Shown one piece after another: positions 25,137 to 33,751 of a DNA stretch of 64,000 nt. The notes below the pieces were generated by a model that saw only the letters and a list, made by a program, of their open reading frames with translations, did no database searches and had not been told where the DNA came from. The position numbers and the translations under genes were made by a program. The DNA comes from Alkalihalobacillus alcalophilus ATCC 27647 = CGMCC 1.3604 (GTDB lineage Bacteria > Bacillota > Bacilli > Bacillales > Bacillaceae_D). The stretch covers positions 8,205 to 72,204 of the forward strand of contig NZ_ALPT02000008.1 of the NCBI RefSeq assembly GCF_000292245.2, in the 5' to 3' direction. Within the stretch, counting starts at the first letter, position 1. Every line of letters begins with the position of its first letter.

Positions 25137-26315
25137 TCACTTAACTTCGATCATCACAGCGTCTCCTTGGCCACCACCACTACAAATGGCGGCAACCCCT
25201 ATTCCTCCTCCTCTTCGTTTCAGTTCGTAAACGAGTGTTAATAAAATCCTCGCACCACTAGCTCCAATTGGATGACCAAGGGCAATCGCCCCACCATTTA
25301 CATTGACCTTATCAGGGGTTAAACCTGCTATTTTATTACTAGCCAAGGCAACAGCGGCAAAGGCTTCATTAATTTCAAACAATGAAATATCGCTTTCCTT
25401 TTTGCCAGTTTTCTTAAGAAGCTTCTCAATTACTAAACCTGGTGTTTGCGGGAAATCTTTGGCTTGTGTAGCAACCTCAGCATGACCAAGAATTGTTGCT
25501 AACGGTTCTATCCCTTGATTATGAGCCTCTTCTTCATTCATTAAAACAAGGGCTGCTGCCCCATCGTTGACACCTGGTGCATTTCCAGCCGTAATCGTCC
25601 CTTCCTTACCAAAAATAGGCTTTAAAGCGGCTAAAGCTTCTAAACTCGCCTTTGCTCGTGGTGCTTCATCCTTCTCGATTAGAATCGGCTCACCTTTACG
25701 AGGGTGGATTTGTACCGGAACAATTTCTTCTGCTAGTCGTCCTGATTCGATCGCACGAACAGCTCGCTGGTGGCTTCTATAAGCCCACTCATCCTGTTCG
25801 TCACGAGATATTTCTAATAGAGCTGCTGTCTCATTCCCATATTGCCCCATATGAACCCCTGTAAAACTACAAGATAGGCCATCATGAACCATCAGATCAA
25901 CGAGAGGAGTATCCCCCATTCGTGCTCCCCACCTCGCCTTTGGTAACACATAGGGAGTGTTTGACATCGATTCCATCCCTCCGGCAACGATGATTTTTTC
26001 ATCACCTGCACGGATGATCTGATCGGCTAATGAAACCGCCCTTAAACCTGAAGCACATACTTTATTAATCGTCTCTGTTTTTACGTGCCAAGGCAACCCA
26101 GCTGCTCTGGCGGCTTGCCTTGAAGTGATTTGACCTTGCCCTGCTTGAAGAACATGGCCAAAAATCACTTCATCAACCTGATCGTTTTTAAGACTGGCTC
26201 GACTAACCGCCTCTTTAATGGCGATTCCACCTAATTCAACGGCCGATAAGGAGCTTAAATGACCGCCAAATTTCCCAAACGGCGTCCTTGCCCCACTGAC
26301 AATGACCGATTTCAT
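25137..26315 (-). CDS. acetyl-CoA acetyltransferase (thiolase)
   Basis: Thiolase of 392 aa that cleaves or forms acetoacetyl-CoA. Acylated cysteine in NKVCASGLRAV near residue 88, GHPIGASGARI with the catalytic His, and CSGGGQGDA with the second Cys near the C-terminus. Good AAAGGAGG site before ATG 26315. Last gene of the acyl-CoA degradation operon, 31 bp after the carboxyltransferase gene. In leucine breakdown it could process the acetoacetate arm after CoA activation. It could also serve short-chain beta-oxidation. Confidence 0.93.
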   Translation of the reverse strand: MKSVIVSGARTPFGKFGGHLSSLSAVELGGIAIKEAVSRASLKNDQVDEVIFGHVLQAGQGQITSRQAARAAGLPWHVKTETINKVCASGLRAVSLADQIIRAGDEKIIVAGGMESMSNTPYVLPKARWGARMGDTPLVDLMVHDGLSCSFTGVHMGQYGNETAALLEISRDEQDEWAYRSHQRAVRAIESGRLAEEIVPVQIHPRKGEPILIEKDEAPRAKASLEALAALKPIFGKEGTITAGNAPGVNDGAAALVLMNEEEAHNQGIEPLATILGHAEVATQAKDFPQTPGLVIEKLLKKTGKKESDISLFEINEAFAAVALASNKIAGLTPDKVNVNGGAIALGHPIGASGARILLTLVYELKRRGGGIGVAAICSGGGQGDAVMIEVK

Positions 26316-26346
26316 CGACTAAAACCTCCTTTCCTTTATCCTGAAA

Positions 26347-27891
26347 TTAAACAGGATAAACAGGGTGCTTACGATTCGTAAAATCAATGTGCTTAGACTG
26401 ATAGAGATCGTATCTTTTGACAAGTTCCTCTCTTAATTCGTTCCCATGAATAATTCCGTCAATCACCATTTCGGATGCTAATCGATACACATCAATGTCA
26501 GCTTTATATTCAGCTCGTTTTTCTTCAATAAAAGCCGCCCTTTGTTCCTCTGGAAGCTCACTTATTTTTTTGGCATAAACAGCATTGACCGCAGCTTCTG
26601 GCCCCATTACCGCAATTTGTGCACTAGGTAGGGCAAGGCAGCAATCTGGTTCAAAGGCAGGGCCGCACATCGCATACAGACCCGCCCCATAAGCTTTACG
26701 AATAATGATCGAAATTTTCGGAACGGTTGCTTCTGAAATCGCGGCAACCATTTTGGCTCCGTGACGAATAATTCCGGCTTTCTCTACCTTAGTTCCAATC
26801 ATAAACCCTGGAACATCCGTTAAGAAAAGCAAAGGAATATGATAAGCGTCACATAAATTCACAAACTTTGTTACTTTATCAGCTGAATCTGGGAAAAGAA
26901 CCCCACCTTTAACACGTGGTTGATTTGCAACGATCCCGACTGAACGTCCATTCAGTCTCGCCACACCAGTAATAATCTCCGCTGCAAATAATTTCTTAAT
27001 CTCAAAAAAGGAATCCTCATCAACAACGCGCTCAATTAACTCATACATATCAAAAGGCATGTTCTGATTTGACGGGATCATATCTTCAATTGTCTTCTCA
27101 AAACTCTTTGGCTCCACCGTCTCACTTATCGCTGGCCGCTTGGAATAATTGGCTGGAAAATAGGAGAGGTATTGACGCCCAAGAGCAATCGCTTCTTGTT
27201 CATTTGCTGCCAATATATCACCACAGCCGGAAACCGAGCAATGCATTCTCGCCCCACCCATTTCTTCTAATGTGACTTTCTCGCCAATAACCATCTCCGC
27301 CATTCTCGGTGAACCTAAATACATTGAAGCATTTTGATCAACCATTATGACGATATCACAAAAGGCGGGAATATAAGCTCCACCAGCTGCTGAAGGTCCG
27401 AATAACAAACAAACTTGCGGAACTCGCCCTGATAATTTTATTTGATTATAGAAAATTCGACCTGCTCCTCGTCTCCCTGGAAACATTTCAACTTGATCAG
27501 TAATACGTGCCCCAGCCGAATCGACTAAATAAAAGATCGGGACATTTAACTTTTCAGCTGTTTCTTGAATTCGAATCATTTTTTCGACCGTTCTTGCCCC
27601 CCACGAACCTGCTTTAATGGTCGAATCATTTGCCATCACACATACCGTTTGATCGTCAATTTTCCCTGTGCCTGTTACAACTCCGTCCGCAGCTAACCCT
27701 TCTGACTCACAATTAGCAAATAAACCGTCTTCTACAAACGAATCTTGATCAAATAAAAGATTCAGTCGTTCTCTGACAAATAATTTCCCTTTATTTGCAT
27801 TGCTTTCGTGATACTTAACTGCTCCACCTTTTTGAATGGATTCAATTCTAGTTTGTAATTCTTGTTGGAGTTTTTCAGTGTTTAATGACAT
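26347..27891 (-). CDS. acyl-CoA carboxylase beta (carboxyltransferase) subunit
   Basis: Carboxyltransferase of 514 aa of the propionyl-/methylcrotonyl-CoA carboxylase family. It transfers CO2 from biotin to the acyl-CoA. Two crotonase-like halves: GAGRIFYNQIKLSGRVPQVCLLFGPSAAGGAY (residues about 140-170) and PGFMIGTKVEKAGIIRHGAKM (about 365-385). With a biotin carboxylase, a separate BCCP and HMG-CoA lyase in the same operon, methylcrotonyl-CoA is the most likely substrate. B. subtilis YngE is the matching gene. Confidence 0.92.
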   Translation of the reverse strand: MSLNTEKLQQELQTRIESIQKGGAVKYHESNANKGKLFVRERLNLLFDQDSFVEDGLFANCESEGLAADGVVTGTGKIDDQTVCVMANDSTIKAGSWGARTVEKMIRIQETAEKLNVPIFYLVDSAGARITDQVEMFPGRRGAGRIFYNQIKLSGRVPQVCLLFGPSAAGGAYIPAFCDIVIMVDQNASMYLGSPRMAEMVIGEKVTLEEMGGARMHCSVSGCGDILAANEQEAIALGRQYLSYFPANYSKRPAISETVEPKSFEKTIEDMIPSNQNMPFDMYELIERVVDEDSFFEIKKLFAAEIITGVARLNGRSVGIVANQPRVKGGVLFPDSADKVTKFVNLCDAYHIPLLFLTDVPGFMIGTKVEKAGIIRHGAKMVAAISEATVPKISIIIRKAYGAGLYAMCGPAFEPDCCLALPSAQIAVMGPEAAVNAVYAKKISELPEEQRAAFIEEKRAEYKADIDVYRLASEMVIDGIIHGNELREELVKRYDLYQSKHIDFTNRKHPVYPV

Positions 27892-27934
27892 AAGCCTTCC
27901 TCCTTATCAAGCAAACTTTAGCTAAAAATTCTAT

Positions 27935-28828
27935 TTATCTATTCATCTGTAAACTATAACTAGGGAGAGGACGCCCTAACTTGCTTTCAATAAATTGAGC
28001 CGCTGCAATAATTTTTTCTAAATTGACCCCTGTCTCAATTCCGATCCGTTCGAGCATATACAATAAATCGTCTGTTGCGACATTACCCGAAGCGCCAGGT
28101 GCATACGGACAGCCGCCTATTCCAGCGGTCGAACAATCAAAAGTGGTTATGCCACATTCAATCGCAACAACAACATTAGCTAATCCTAAACCACGCGTAT
28201 TATGAAAATGTAAGGCTACTTTTTCTGCTGGAAACCTTTTTAATAAAACATTCAAAACATCCTCGACCTGCTTAGGATTCGCAATACCGATTGTATCACC
28301 GAGTGAAAGTTCATCGACCCCACTTTCTAATAACGCTTCCGATACTTTGATCACTTGCTCCAAATCGATTTCCCCTTCATAAGGGCAGCCAAAAACCGTT
28401 GAGATATAGCCTCTTGTTTTTTTTCCAGCCACAATTGCATTTTGAACGACTTCATTTAAAATCGGAAACGTCTCATCGATCGACTTGGCAATGTTTTTTT
28501 GGTTATGGGTTTCACTTGCTGACATAAATACGGCGACTTCATCGATTTTGGCTTCTATCGCTTTTTCTAAACCTCTTTGATTTGGAACGAGAGCTGAATA
28601 GGTTACACCTTTGACACGCTTTATTTGTGTCGCCACTTCATAAGAATCACTCAGTGCTGGAATCCATTTAGGCGGGACAAAAGAAGTCACTTCAATCGAC
28701 TTTAAGCCGCTTTCTGATAATCTATCAATCCAAGCGATCTTATCTTCTGTTGCAACCCACTTTTTTTCATTTTGTAAACCATCACGTGGCCCCACTTCCT
28801 TCAGCGTGATTTCCTTCGTCCACTTCAC
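27935..28828 (-). CDS. hydroxymethylglutaryl-CoA lyase
   Basis: Splits HMG-CoA into acetyl-CoA and acetoacetate. A TIM-barrel of the DRE-TIM family, 297 aa. EVGPRDGLQNE carries the catalytic Arg-Asp; HFHNTRGLGLAN carries metal-binding histidines; GIGGCPYAPGASGN carries the active-site Cys loop. Start GTG at 28828 with AGGGGATG upstream. This gene is the main reason for assigning the operon to leucine/isovalerate breakdown (YngG in B. subtilis). Confidence 0.94.
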   Translation of the reverse strand: MKWTKEITLKEVGPRDGLQNEKKWVATEDKIAWIDRLSESGLKSIEVTSFVPPKWIPALSDSYEVATQIKRVKGVTYSALVPNQRGLEKAIEAKIDEVAVFMSASETHNQKNIAKSIDETFPILNEVVQNAIVAGKKTRGYISTVFGCPYEGEIDLEQVIKVSEALLESGVDELSLGDTIGIANPKQVEDVLNVLLKRFPAEKVALHFHNTRGLGLANVVVAIECGITTFDCSTAGIGGCPYAPGASGNVATDDLLYMLERIGIETGVNLEKIIAAAQFIESKLGRPLPSYSLQMNR

Positions 28829-28851
28829 AAAATCACATCCCCTAGCTTCGG

Positions 28852-29064
28852 TTATTCCAATTCAAAAATGACATCTCCTTCGTTAATAAATTCGCCCTCA
28901 CTCGTTTTTACTTCTTTTACAACAGCTGCTACTTCTGCGGTAATCGGGATTTCCATTTTCATCGATTCTAAAATGGCGACCTCTTGACCAACCTCAACTG
29001 TATCTCCTTTTTTTACGAGTAACTTCCAAACATTCCCTGCCATACTTGCTTTAACTTGTGCCAT
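28852..29064 (-). CDS. biotin carboxyl carrier protein (biotinyl domain only)
   Basis: Stand-alone biotin/lipoyl attachment domain of 70 aa. The biotinylated lysine is in AILESMKMEIPI. It carries carboxy-biotin between the biotin carboxylase encoded just upstream and the carboxyltransferase downstream. Equivalent to the small YngHB (BLAP) protein. Start ATG with TAGGAGG 9 bp upstream. Confidence 0.93.
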   Translation of the reverse strand: MAQVKASMAGNVWKLLVKKGDTVEVGQEVAILESMKMEIPITAEVAAVVKEVKTSEGEFINEGDVIFELE

Positions 29065-29085
29065 TTGTTTTTTCCTCCTATCAAG

Positions 29086-30429
29086 TTAAGAAACGGTTAT
29101 ATACCGGTTCAGAAAATCTGTTGTTGTATCTCCTTTTTGAAATGCCTGATGCCCAAAAACCTCCATTAACAAAGGAATATTGGTTTTAATTCCTTCAATT
29201 TTGTAATCGTTTAAAGCGTGGACCATTTTTTCGATCGCTTGCTCTCGTGTGTCAGCATGGACGATTAATTTAGCAATCATCGGATCATAAAAAGGAGTAA
29301 CAACCGATCCTTCTTTCACTGCCATCTCATGTCGAATTCCTTCTCCCTCAGGCTGTTTTAAAGTTGTAATTGTACCAGGCGAAGGGTAAAAGGTTTTTGG
29401 GTCCTCTGCATAAATACGTGCTTCTATCGCATGACCCTTATTTAAAATATCTTCTTGTTTCAAAATAATCGGTTCACCTTGAGCAATATCAATTTGAGCT
29501 TCAACTAAATCGAGCTTTGTAATCTCCTCTGTCACTGGATGCTCAACTTGTAATCTCGTATTCATTTCAAGAAAATAGTAGTTTTGTTGTTCATCAACGA
29601 TAAACTCAATCGTTCCGGCATTTTCATAACCAATCGCTCTAGCTGCTTTGACGGCAGCTTCGCCCATTTCTTTTCGTGTTTCTTCCGTTAAGAAAACCGA
29701 TGGGGCTTCTTCAATCACCTTCTGATGCCGTCGTTGAATCGAACATTCACGCTCCCATAAATAAATCGTTTCTCCGCTTTTATCGGCCAAAATTTGTACT
29801 TCAATATGGCGTGGATTATGAATGTATTTTTCCATATACATCGAACCTTCTCCAAAAAAGCTGAGTGCTCTTTTTTGATTGCCAACAAATGCTTTTTCAA
29901 GCTCTGCTTGGTCATAAGCCAGTTGCATCCCAATACCACCACCACCTGCTGAAGCTTTTAACATAACGGGGTACCCTATTTCCTCTGCAACTAAAAGAGC
30001 TTCTTTTACATCTGTTAAAGGATGTTCAATACCTGGAACAATTGGAACACCTGCTTTTTTCATCTGTTTTCGCGCTTCAATTTTGCTGCCCATTTTTTGA
30101 ATCACATCAGCTGTAGGACCAATAAAAACAAGTTCCTCCGCTTCACACCTTTGGACAAATTCAGCATTTTCTGATAAAAGACCATAGCCTGGATGAATCG
30201 CACTTACATTTGTTTTCTTAGCTATTTCTATGATTTTATCGATGTTTAAATAACTTTCAGATACACGAGACCCACCGAGTAAATACGCTTCATCTGCTTC
30301 TTTTACAAATGGAGAATCACTATCTGCCTCTGAATAAACAGCAACGGTTTTGATTGATAACTTTTTACAAGTTCTCATAATTCTTGAGGCTATTTCACCG
30401 CGGTTCGCAATCAATATTTTTTGAAACAT
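29086..30429 (-). CDS. biotin carboxylase subunit of acyl-CoA carboxylase
   Basis: ATP-dependent carboxylation of biotin. From ATG 30429 (AAAGGAG 7 bp upstream) it is 447 aa and starts MFQKILIANRGEIASRIMR, the standard beginning. An upstream in-frame extension to 30528 overlaps the dehydrogenase gene and is not family-like. ATP-grasp motifs: KASAGGGGIGMQ, MYMEKYIHNPRHIEVQ, and EMNTRLQVEHPVTEEIT. It lacks a fused biotinyl domain, which is supplied by the next gene. YngH-type. Confidence 0.95.
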   Translation of the reverse strand: MFQKILIANRGEIASRIMRTCKKLSIKTVAVYSEADSDSPFVKEADEAYLLGGSRVSESYLNIDKIIEIAKKTNVSAIHPGYGLLSENAEFVQRCEAEELVFIGPTADVIQKMGSKIEARKQMKKAGVPIVPGIEHPLTDVKEALLVAEEIGYPVMLKASAGGGGIGMQLAYDQAELEKAFVGNQKRALSFFGEGSMYMEKYIHNPRHIEVQILADKSGETIYLWERECSIQRRHQKVIEEAPSVFLTEETRKEMGEAAVKAARAIGYENAGTIEFIVDEQQNYYFLEMNTRLQVEHPVTEEITKLDLVEAQIDIAQGEPIILKQEDILNKGHAIEARIYAEDPKTFYPSPGTITTLKQPEGEGIRHEMAVKEGSVVTPFYDPMIAKLIVHADTREQAIEKMVHALNDYKIEGIKTNIPLLMEVFGHQAFQKGDTTTDFLNRYITVS

Positions 30430-30472
30430 AAAAGTCTCCTTTTTATTAGAGTCCGTTATTTTTTCACATCTT

Positions 30473-31612
30473 TTAACAACCAATTTCGCGTGCAATGACC
30501 ATCCGTTGAACTTCAGACGTTCCTTCACCTATTTCGAGTAGTTTGGCATCACGGAAAAATCGTTCAACTTGGTATTCTTTCATATAACCATAACCACCAT
30601 GAATTTGAATCGCTTGATCACAAACCTTCATACATATCTCAGAAGCATATAACTTTGCCATCGCGGCTTCTTTTTTAAACTTTTTCCCTTGATCTTTTAA
30701 CCATGCCGCTTTAAAGACCATATTTCGTGCTAATTCAATATTCATTGCCATATCAGCCAACTTGAATTGAATGGCTTGAAATTGAGAAAGGCTTTGACCA
30801 AACTGCTTTCTTTCCTTTGCATATTGTAATGATTTTTCATAAGCACCTTGAGCAATTCCAACAGCCATAGCTCCTATCCCAATTCTTCCCCCATCTAAAG
30901 TCGCAAGAAACTGCTTAAAGCCGTTACCTTCCACACCTAGTAAACTTTCATTGGTAACGCTTACATTTTCAAGTACTAGTTCAGTCGTATTTGATGAATG
31001 AAGACCTAATTTTTCATATTGATCATAAATTTTAAAGCCTGGCTCATCCGTTGGTACGATAAAAGCACTTATCCCGTTTATCCCTTTAGATTTATCTGTC
31101 ACCGCAGTCAAAGCAAGGTTTTTAGCAAAGCTTGCATTGGTAATAAAACATTTTGTCCCTGTAATTTCCCAATGATCCCCTTTTCGTTCCGCCTTTGTTT
31201 GTGTTCCACCCGCATCAGAACCAGCATTCGGCTCCGTTAAACCAAACGCTCCTAAATATTCACCTGTACAAAGCGGCGTTAAATATTTTTGTTTTTGTGC
31301 CTCTGTTCCAAATAAGTGCAACGGGGCTCCCCCAAGTGAAATATGGGCTGAGTACGTTATTCCAGTTGAACCACATACCCGACTTAACTCTTCAACAACA
31401 ATCGCAAAACTGATCGTATCAGCTTCAGCACCTCCATACTTTTCTGGAAATGGTAAGCCCATTAGCCCTAGTTTGGCTAGTTTTTTATAAATCGGGAGAG
31501 GGAATTCCCCTGTTCGATCCCTTTCATCCGCCTCTGGAGCTACTTCATTTTCAGCAAAATCTCGAATCAATTTCTTAATCATCGCTTGTTCCTTCGTTAG
31601 TTCAAAATGCAC
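30473..31612 (-). CDS. acyl-CoA dehydrogenase (isovaleryl-CoA type by context)
   Basis: FAD flavoprotein of 379 aa that desaturates acyl-CoA. Signatures: GLTEPNAGSDAGGTQT, ITNASFAKNLAL, and QIHGGYGYMKEYQVERFFRDAKL near the C-terminus. A catalytic glutamate is expected around EIGEGTSEVQR or EELSR, depending on subclass. First gene of the acyl-CoA degradation operon. Start is GTG at 31612 with a weak AAAGGG site. YngJ-like; substrate is inferred from the linked carboxylase and HMG-CoA lyase. Confidence 0.92.
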   Translation of the reverse strand: MHFELTKEQAMIKKLIRDFAENEVAPEADERDRTGEFPLPIYKKLAKLGLMGLPFPEKYGGAEADTISFAIVVEELSRVCGSTGITYSAHISLGGAPLHLFGTEAQKQKYLTPLCTGEYLGAFGLTEPNAGSDAGGTQTKAERKGDHWEITGTKCFITNASFAKNLALTAVTDKSKGINGISAFIVPTDEPGFKIYDQYEKLGLHSSNTTELVLENVSVTNESLLGVEGNGFKQFLATLDGGRIGIGAMAVGIAQGAYEKSLQYAKERKQFGQSLSQFQAIQFKLADMAMNIELARNMVFKAAWLKDQGKKFKKEAAMAKLYASEICMKVCDQAIQIHGGYGYMKEYQVERFFRDAKLLEIGEGTSEVQRMVIAREIGC

Positions 31613-31929
31613 ACGGCTTCAACCCTTTCTATTGGCATTTCAGAAAAACTTCTTTTGAACAATCGCTTTCTTATTAAACTCTCTTTTTGCCTTTTACAAC
31701 GGTGTCAAACTGTAGGTTTTACGGATTCGGTTCTTTGTTAGAAAATTACTGGTGCGGTTTGTCATGACTATTAATCGGCTAGCCATCTTAAAAGGGGACT
31801 TGATGAGTAAAAATAGGTGTGTGTTAAAATGTTACAATTTAATCTTAATCAAACAAAGTTGAAAATTCAAGCAAAACCTTAAAAGCCATTTGGTGCTAGG
31901 GGTTTGGAAAATGATTTTAGGTAGGCTCG
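31613..31929. other. gene-free region upstream of the acyl-CoA dehydrogenase operon
   Basis: AT-rich sequence that must contain the promoter of the operon. No open frame with a ribosome binding site and no clear operator was recognised. It leads directly into repeat array B. Confidence 0.5.
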
Positions 31930-32211
31930 CTTTTTTTTATTACTTATTCTGTTTTTCGTACCTTAATTTTGGCCAATCGGCTTTTTCATTACCTATCATC
32001 TGTTTTTCGTACCGTAATTTCGGCAACCTGGCTTTTTCATTACTTATCACACGTTATTCGCACCCTAATTTCGGCAACCCAGCTTTTTCATTACCTATCA
32101 CACGTTATTCGCACCCTAATTTCGGCAACTCGTTCTTATCATTACTTATCACACGTTTTTCGCACCCTAATTTAAGCATTTCAACCATTTCATTACTTAA
32201 CTTCACATGAC
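31930..32211. repeat. 51-bp tandem array B (5 full units plus partial)
   Basis: CGTACC/CGCACC begins at 31957, 32008, 32059, 32110 and 32161, an exact 51-bp register, preceded by a degraded partial unit. Each unit has TAAT(T) after the CACC block and CATTAC about 25 bp on. Array-specific filler (TTTCGGCAACC) replaces the filler of array A. It lies between the acyl-CoA dehydrogenase promoter region and the SMI1-gene terminator. Confidence 0.94.
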
Positions 32212-32249
32212 AAACAAAAGCATCAGCTAAATTTTAGGCTAATTCAAAA

Positions 32250-32278
32250 TAAAAAAACCACTCAATTGAATGGTTTTT
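32250..32278 (-). terminator. terminator of the SMI1/KNR4 gene
   Basis: AAAAACCATTC/..GAGTGGTTTTT hairpin starting at the stop codon, with seven Ts on the minus strand. Array B begins about 40 bp beyond. Confidence 0.85.
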
Positions 32279-32744
32279 AACTCTCTTCATACTGAATAAA
32301 TAATCCAATAAACTGCTCAAACGTCTCGGCCACTTCAATCTCTTGCCACACTCCATCCTCTTCATAAAAAAAGACAACACGTGGCTCGTCTAAATTCAGA
32401 CGATAATCAAAAGCCAACCAGCTAAACAGATCACCTGTTATTAAAATAAGTTCATTCGGCAAATGAAACTCTTCAATAAAAACCTTTGAAAGACCTACTC
32501 CTTTTTCTAATTCAATTTCTTGCAAATAATGAATCACATACGGAAGCTCTTCACTTGGATAAATTGGTACTGACAATTCGCCGCCATTTTGGATTTTCAT
32601 CAATTGTTTATAAAGGGTTGGCAAAGATAAATTGAGACTAGTTTCAACCGCGAACAAAAGTTCATTCGTTAACACTTCACCTGGTTTATATACACTACGT
32701 TCTTTCCATACTTCTTTTAATTGTTGCTTTGTCCAACTTTTCAT
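32277..32744 (-). CDS. SMI1/KNR4-family protein
   Basis: Protein of 155 aa with the SMI1/KNR4 (SUKH-like) core: LNLSLPTLYKQLMKIQNGGEL, then DLFSWLAFDYR and a C-terminal FEQFIGLF helix. Bacterial members are often immunity proteins for polymorphic toxins, but many are housekeeping genes of unknown role. No toxin gene is adjacent, so an orphan immunity or regulatory protein is possible. Ribosome binding site GGGAGTGAG before ATG. Confidence 0.8.
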   Translation of the reverse strand: MKSWTKQQLKEVWKERSVYKPGEVLTNELLFAVETSLNLSLPTLYKQLMKIQNGGELSVPIYPSEELPYVIHYLQEIELEKGVGLSKVFIEEFHLPNELILITGDLFSWLAFDYRLNLDEPRVVFFYEEDGVWQEIEVAETFEQFIGLFIQYEES

Positions 32745-32763
32745 CTTCTCACTCCCATATTCG

Positions 32764-33735
32764 TTATTGTATCAAGAAATAAAGAATCGGCAAAACAACG
32801 ACTAACATGGACGTGCTGACAATCCAATTGGCATTCGCTAACTCGATCTCTAATTTATATAACTGAGCTGGAACTAAAGCCATTACAGCTGGAGGCATTG
32901 CCGCTAAGATTAAAATGACTTTGAGTAGGAGACCATCTTGGTAAGAACCTAACCCTAAAAGATAGGCTACTCCTACAACCACTACTGGTACAAGAGCGGA
33001 TTTTATAAAAGCTAATGTAAAACCTTCTTTTAGATAAGTCCGAACCGATTTGACTCTCATTGAAAACCCTAATGGTACGACTAATAAAAAAGTGGCCAAA
33101 GGAACAAGAAATTCATTTAAGGTGCCAAAAAATTCTGGCCGCTCGATGGTTGAGAAGTTTAAACCTACACCGAGACAAACAGCTATAAGTGTGACCATAA
33201 TAAAAGGATCTTTTATTAATTGTTTTATTTTTGATTTTTTGGCTTGCTTTTCTTCAGCTTCACCGTATCTCTTTGCAACGGGAAAACAAACGGTATAATA
33301 AAATAATTCCTCAAACAATCGGAACATAGCCGCAATCGCTAATCCCATTTCACCTAAAAATAAAAAACAAAATAACATTCCGAATGAACCTAGATTGGAA
33401 AAACTACCGCTAACAAACATGGCTCCAGCTTGTTTGTTATTATGCTGATAAATCCTCGCTGCGATTAGAGCGAAAACCCCGCCTAACAATAGCGTGAATA
33501 TACCGATTACTGGTAAAAATAAAAACTCCATTTCTTGAATCTCAACGATCCAAAATGCCCCTATTAATATAAGAGGATTCAACCCTAAAATAACAAAGGG
33601 GATCATATTTTTGATCAGTTTGTCTAAAGGAATATGTGCCGGGAGCTTCTGTGTTTCAATTAAAAACCTAAGGAGGCGACCTCCAATTAGGCCGCCAACA
33701 ATAATTCCAATCGCTAATAAAAAGGTAATAAACAT
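32764..33735 (-). CDS. AEC-family transporter (auxin efflux carrier fold)
   Basis: Integral membrane protein of 323 aa with about ten helices in two inverted halves. GSFSNLGSFGMLF in the middle is the unwound-helix crossover typical of the family. Bacterial AEC members export or import organic acids such as malate; the substrate here is not known. It lies 16 bp from the M3 peptidase gene upstream, so the two are probably co-transcribed. Confidence 0.85.
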   Translation of the reverse strand: MFITFLLAIGIIVGGLIGGRLLRFLIETQKLPAHIPLDKLIKNMIPFVILGLNPLILIGAFWIVEIQEMEFLFLPVIGIFTLLLGGVFALIAARIYQHNNKQAGAMFVSGSFSNLGSFGMLFCFLFLGEMGLAIAAMFRLFEELFYYTVCFPVAKRYGEAEEKQAKKSKIKQLIKDPFIMVTLIAVCLGVGLNFSTIERPEFFGTLNEFLVPLATFLLVVPLGFSMRVKSVRTYLKEGFTLAFIKSALVPVVVVGVAYLLGLGSYQDGLLLKVILILAAMPPAVMALVPAQLYKLEIELANANWIVSTSMLVVVLPILYFLIQ

Positions 33736-33751
33736 ATCTCCTTCTTCCTAA

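Noticed and set aside
32277..32744. SMI1/KNR4 gene as part of a toxin-immunity locus
   Set aside because: No LXG, WXG100 or polymorphic toxin gene occurs nearby; neighbours are a transporter and a peptidase.
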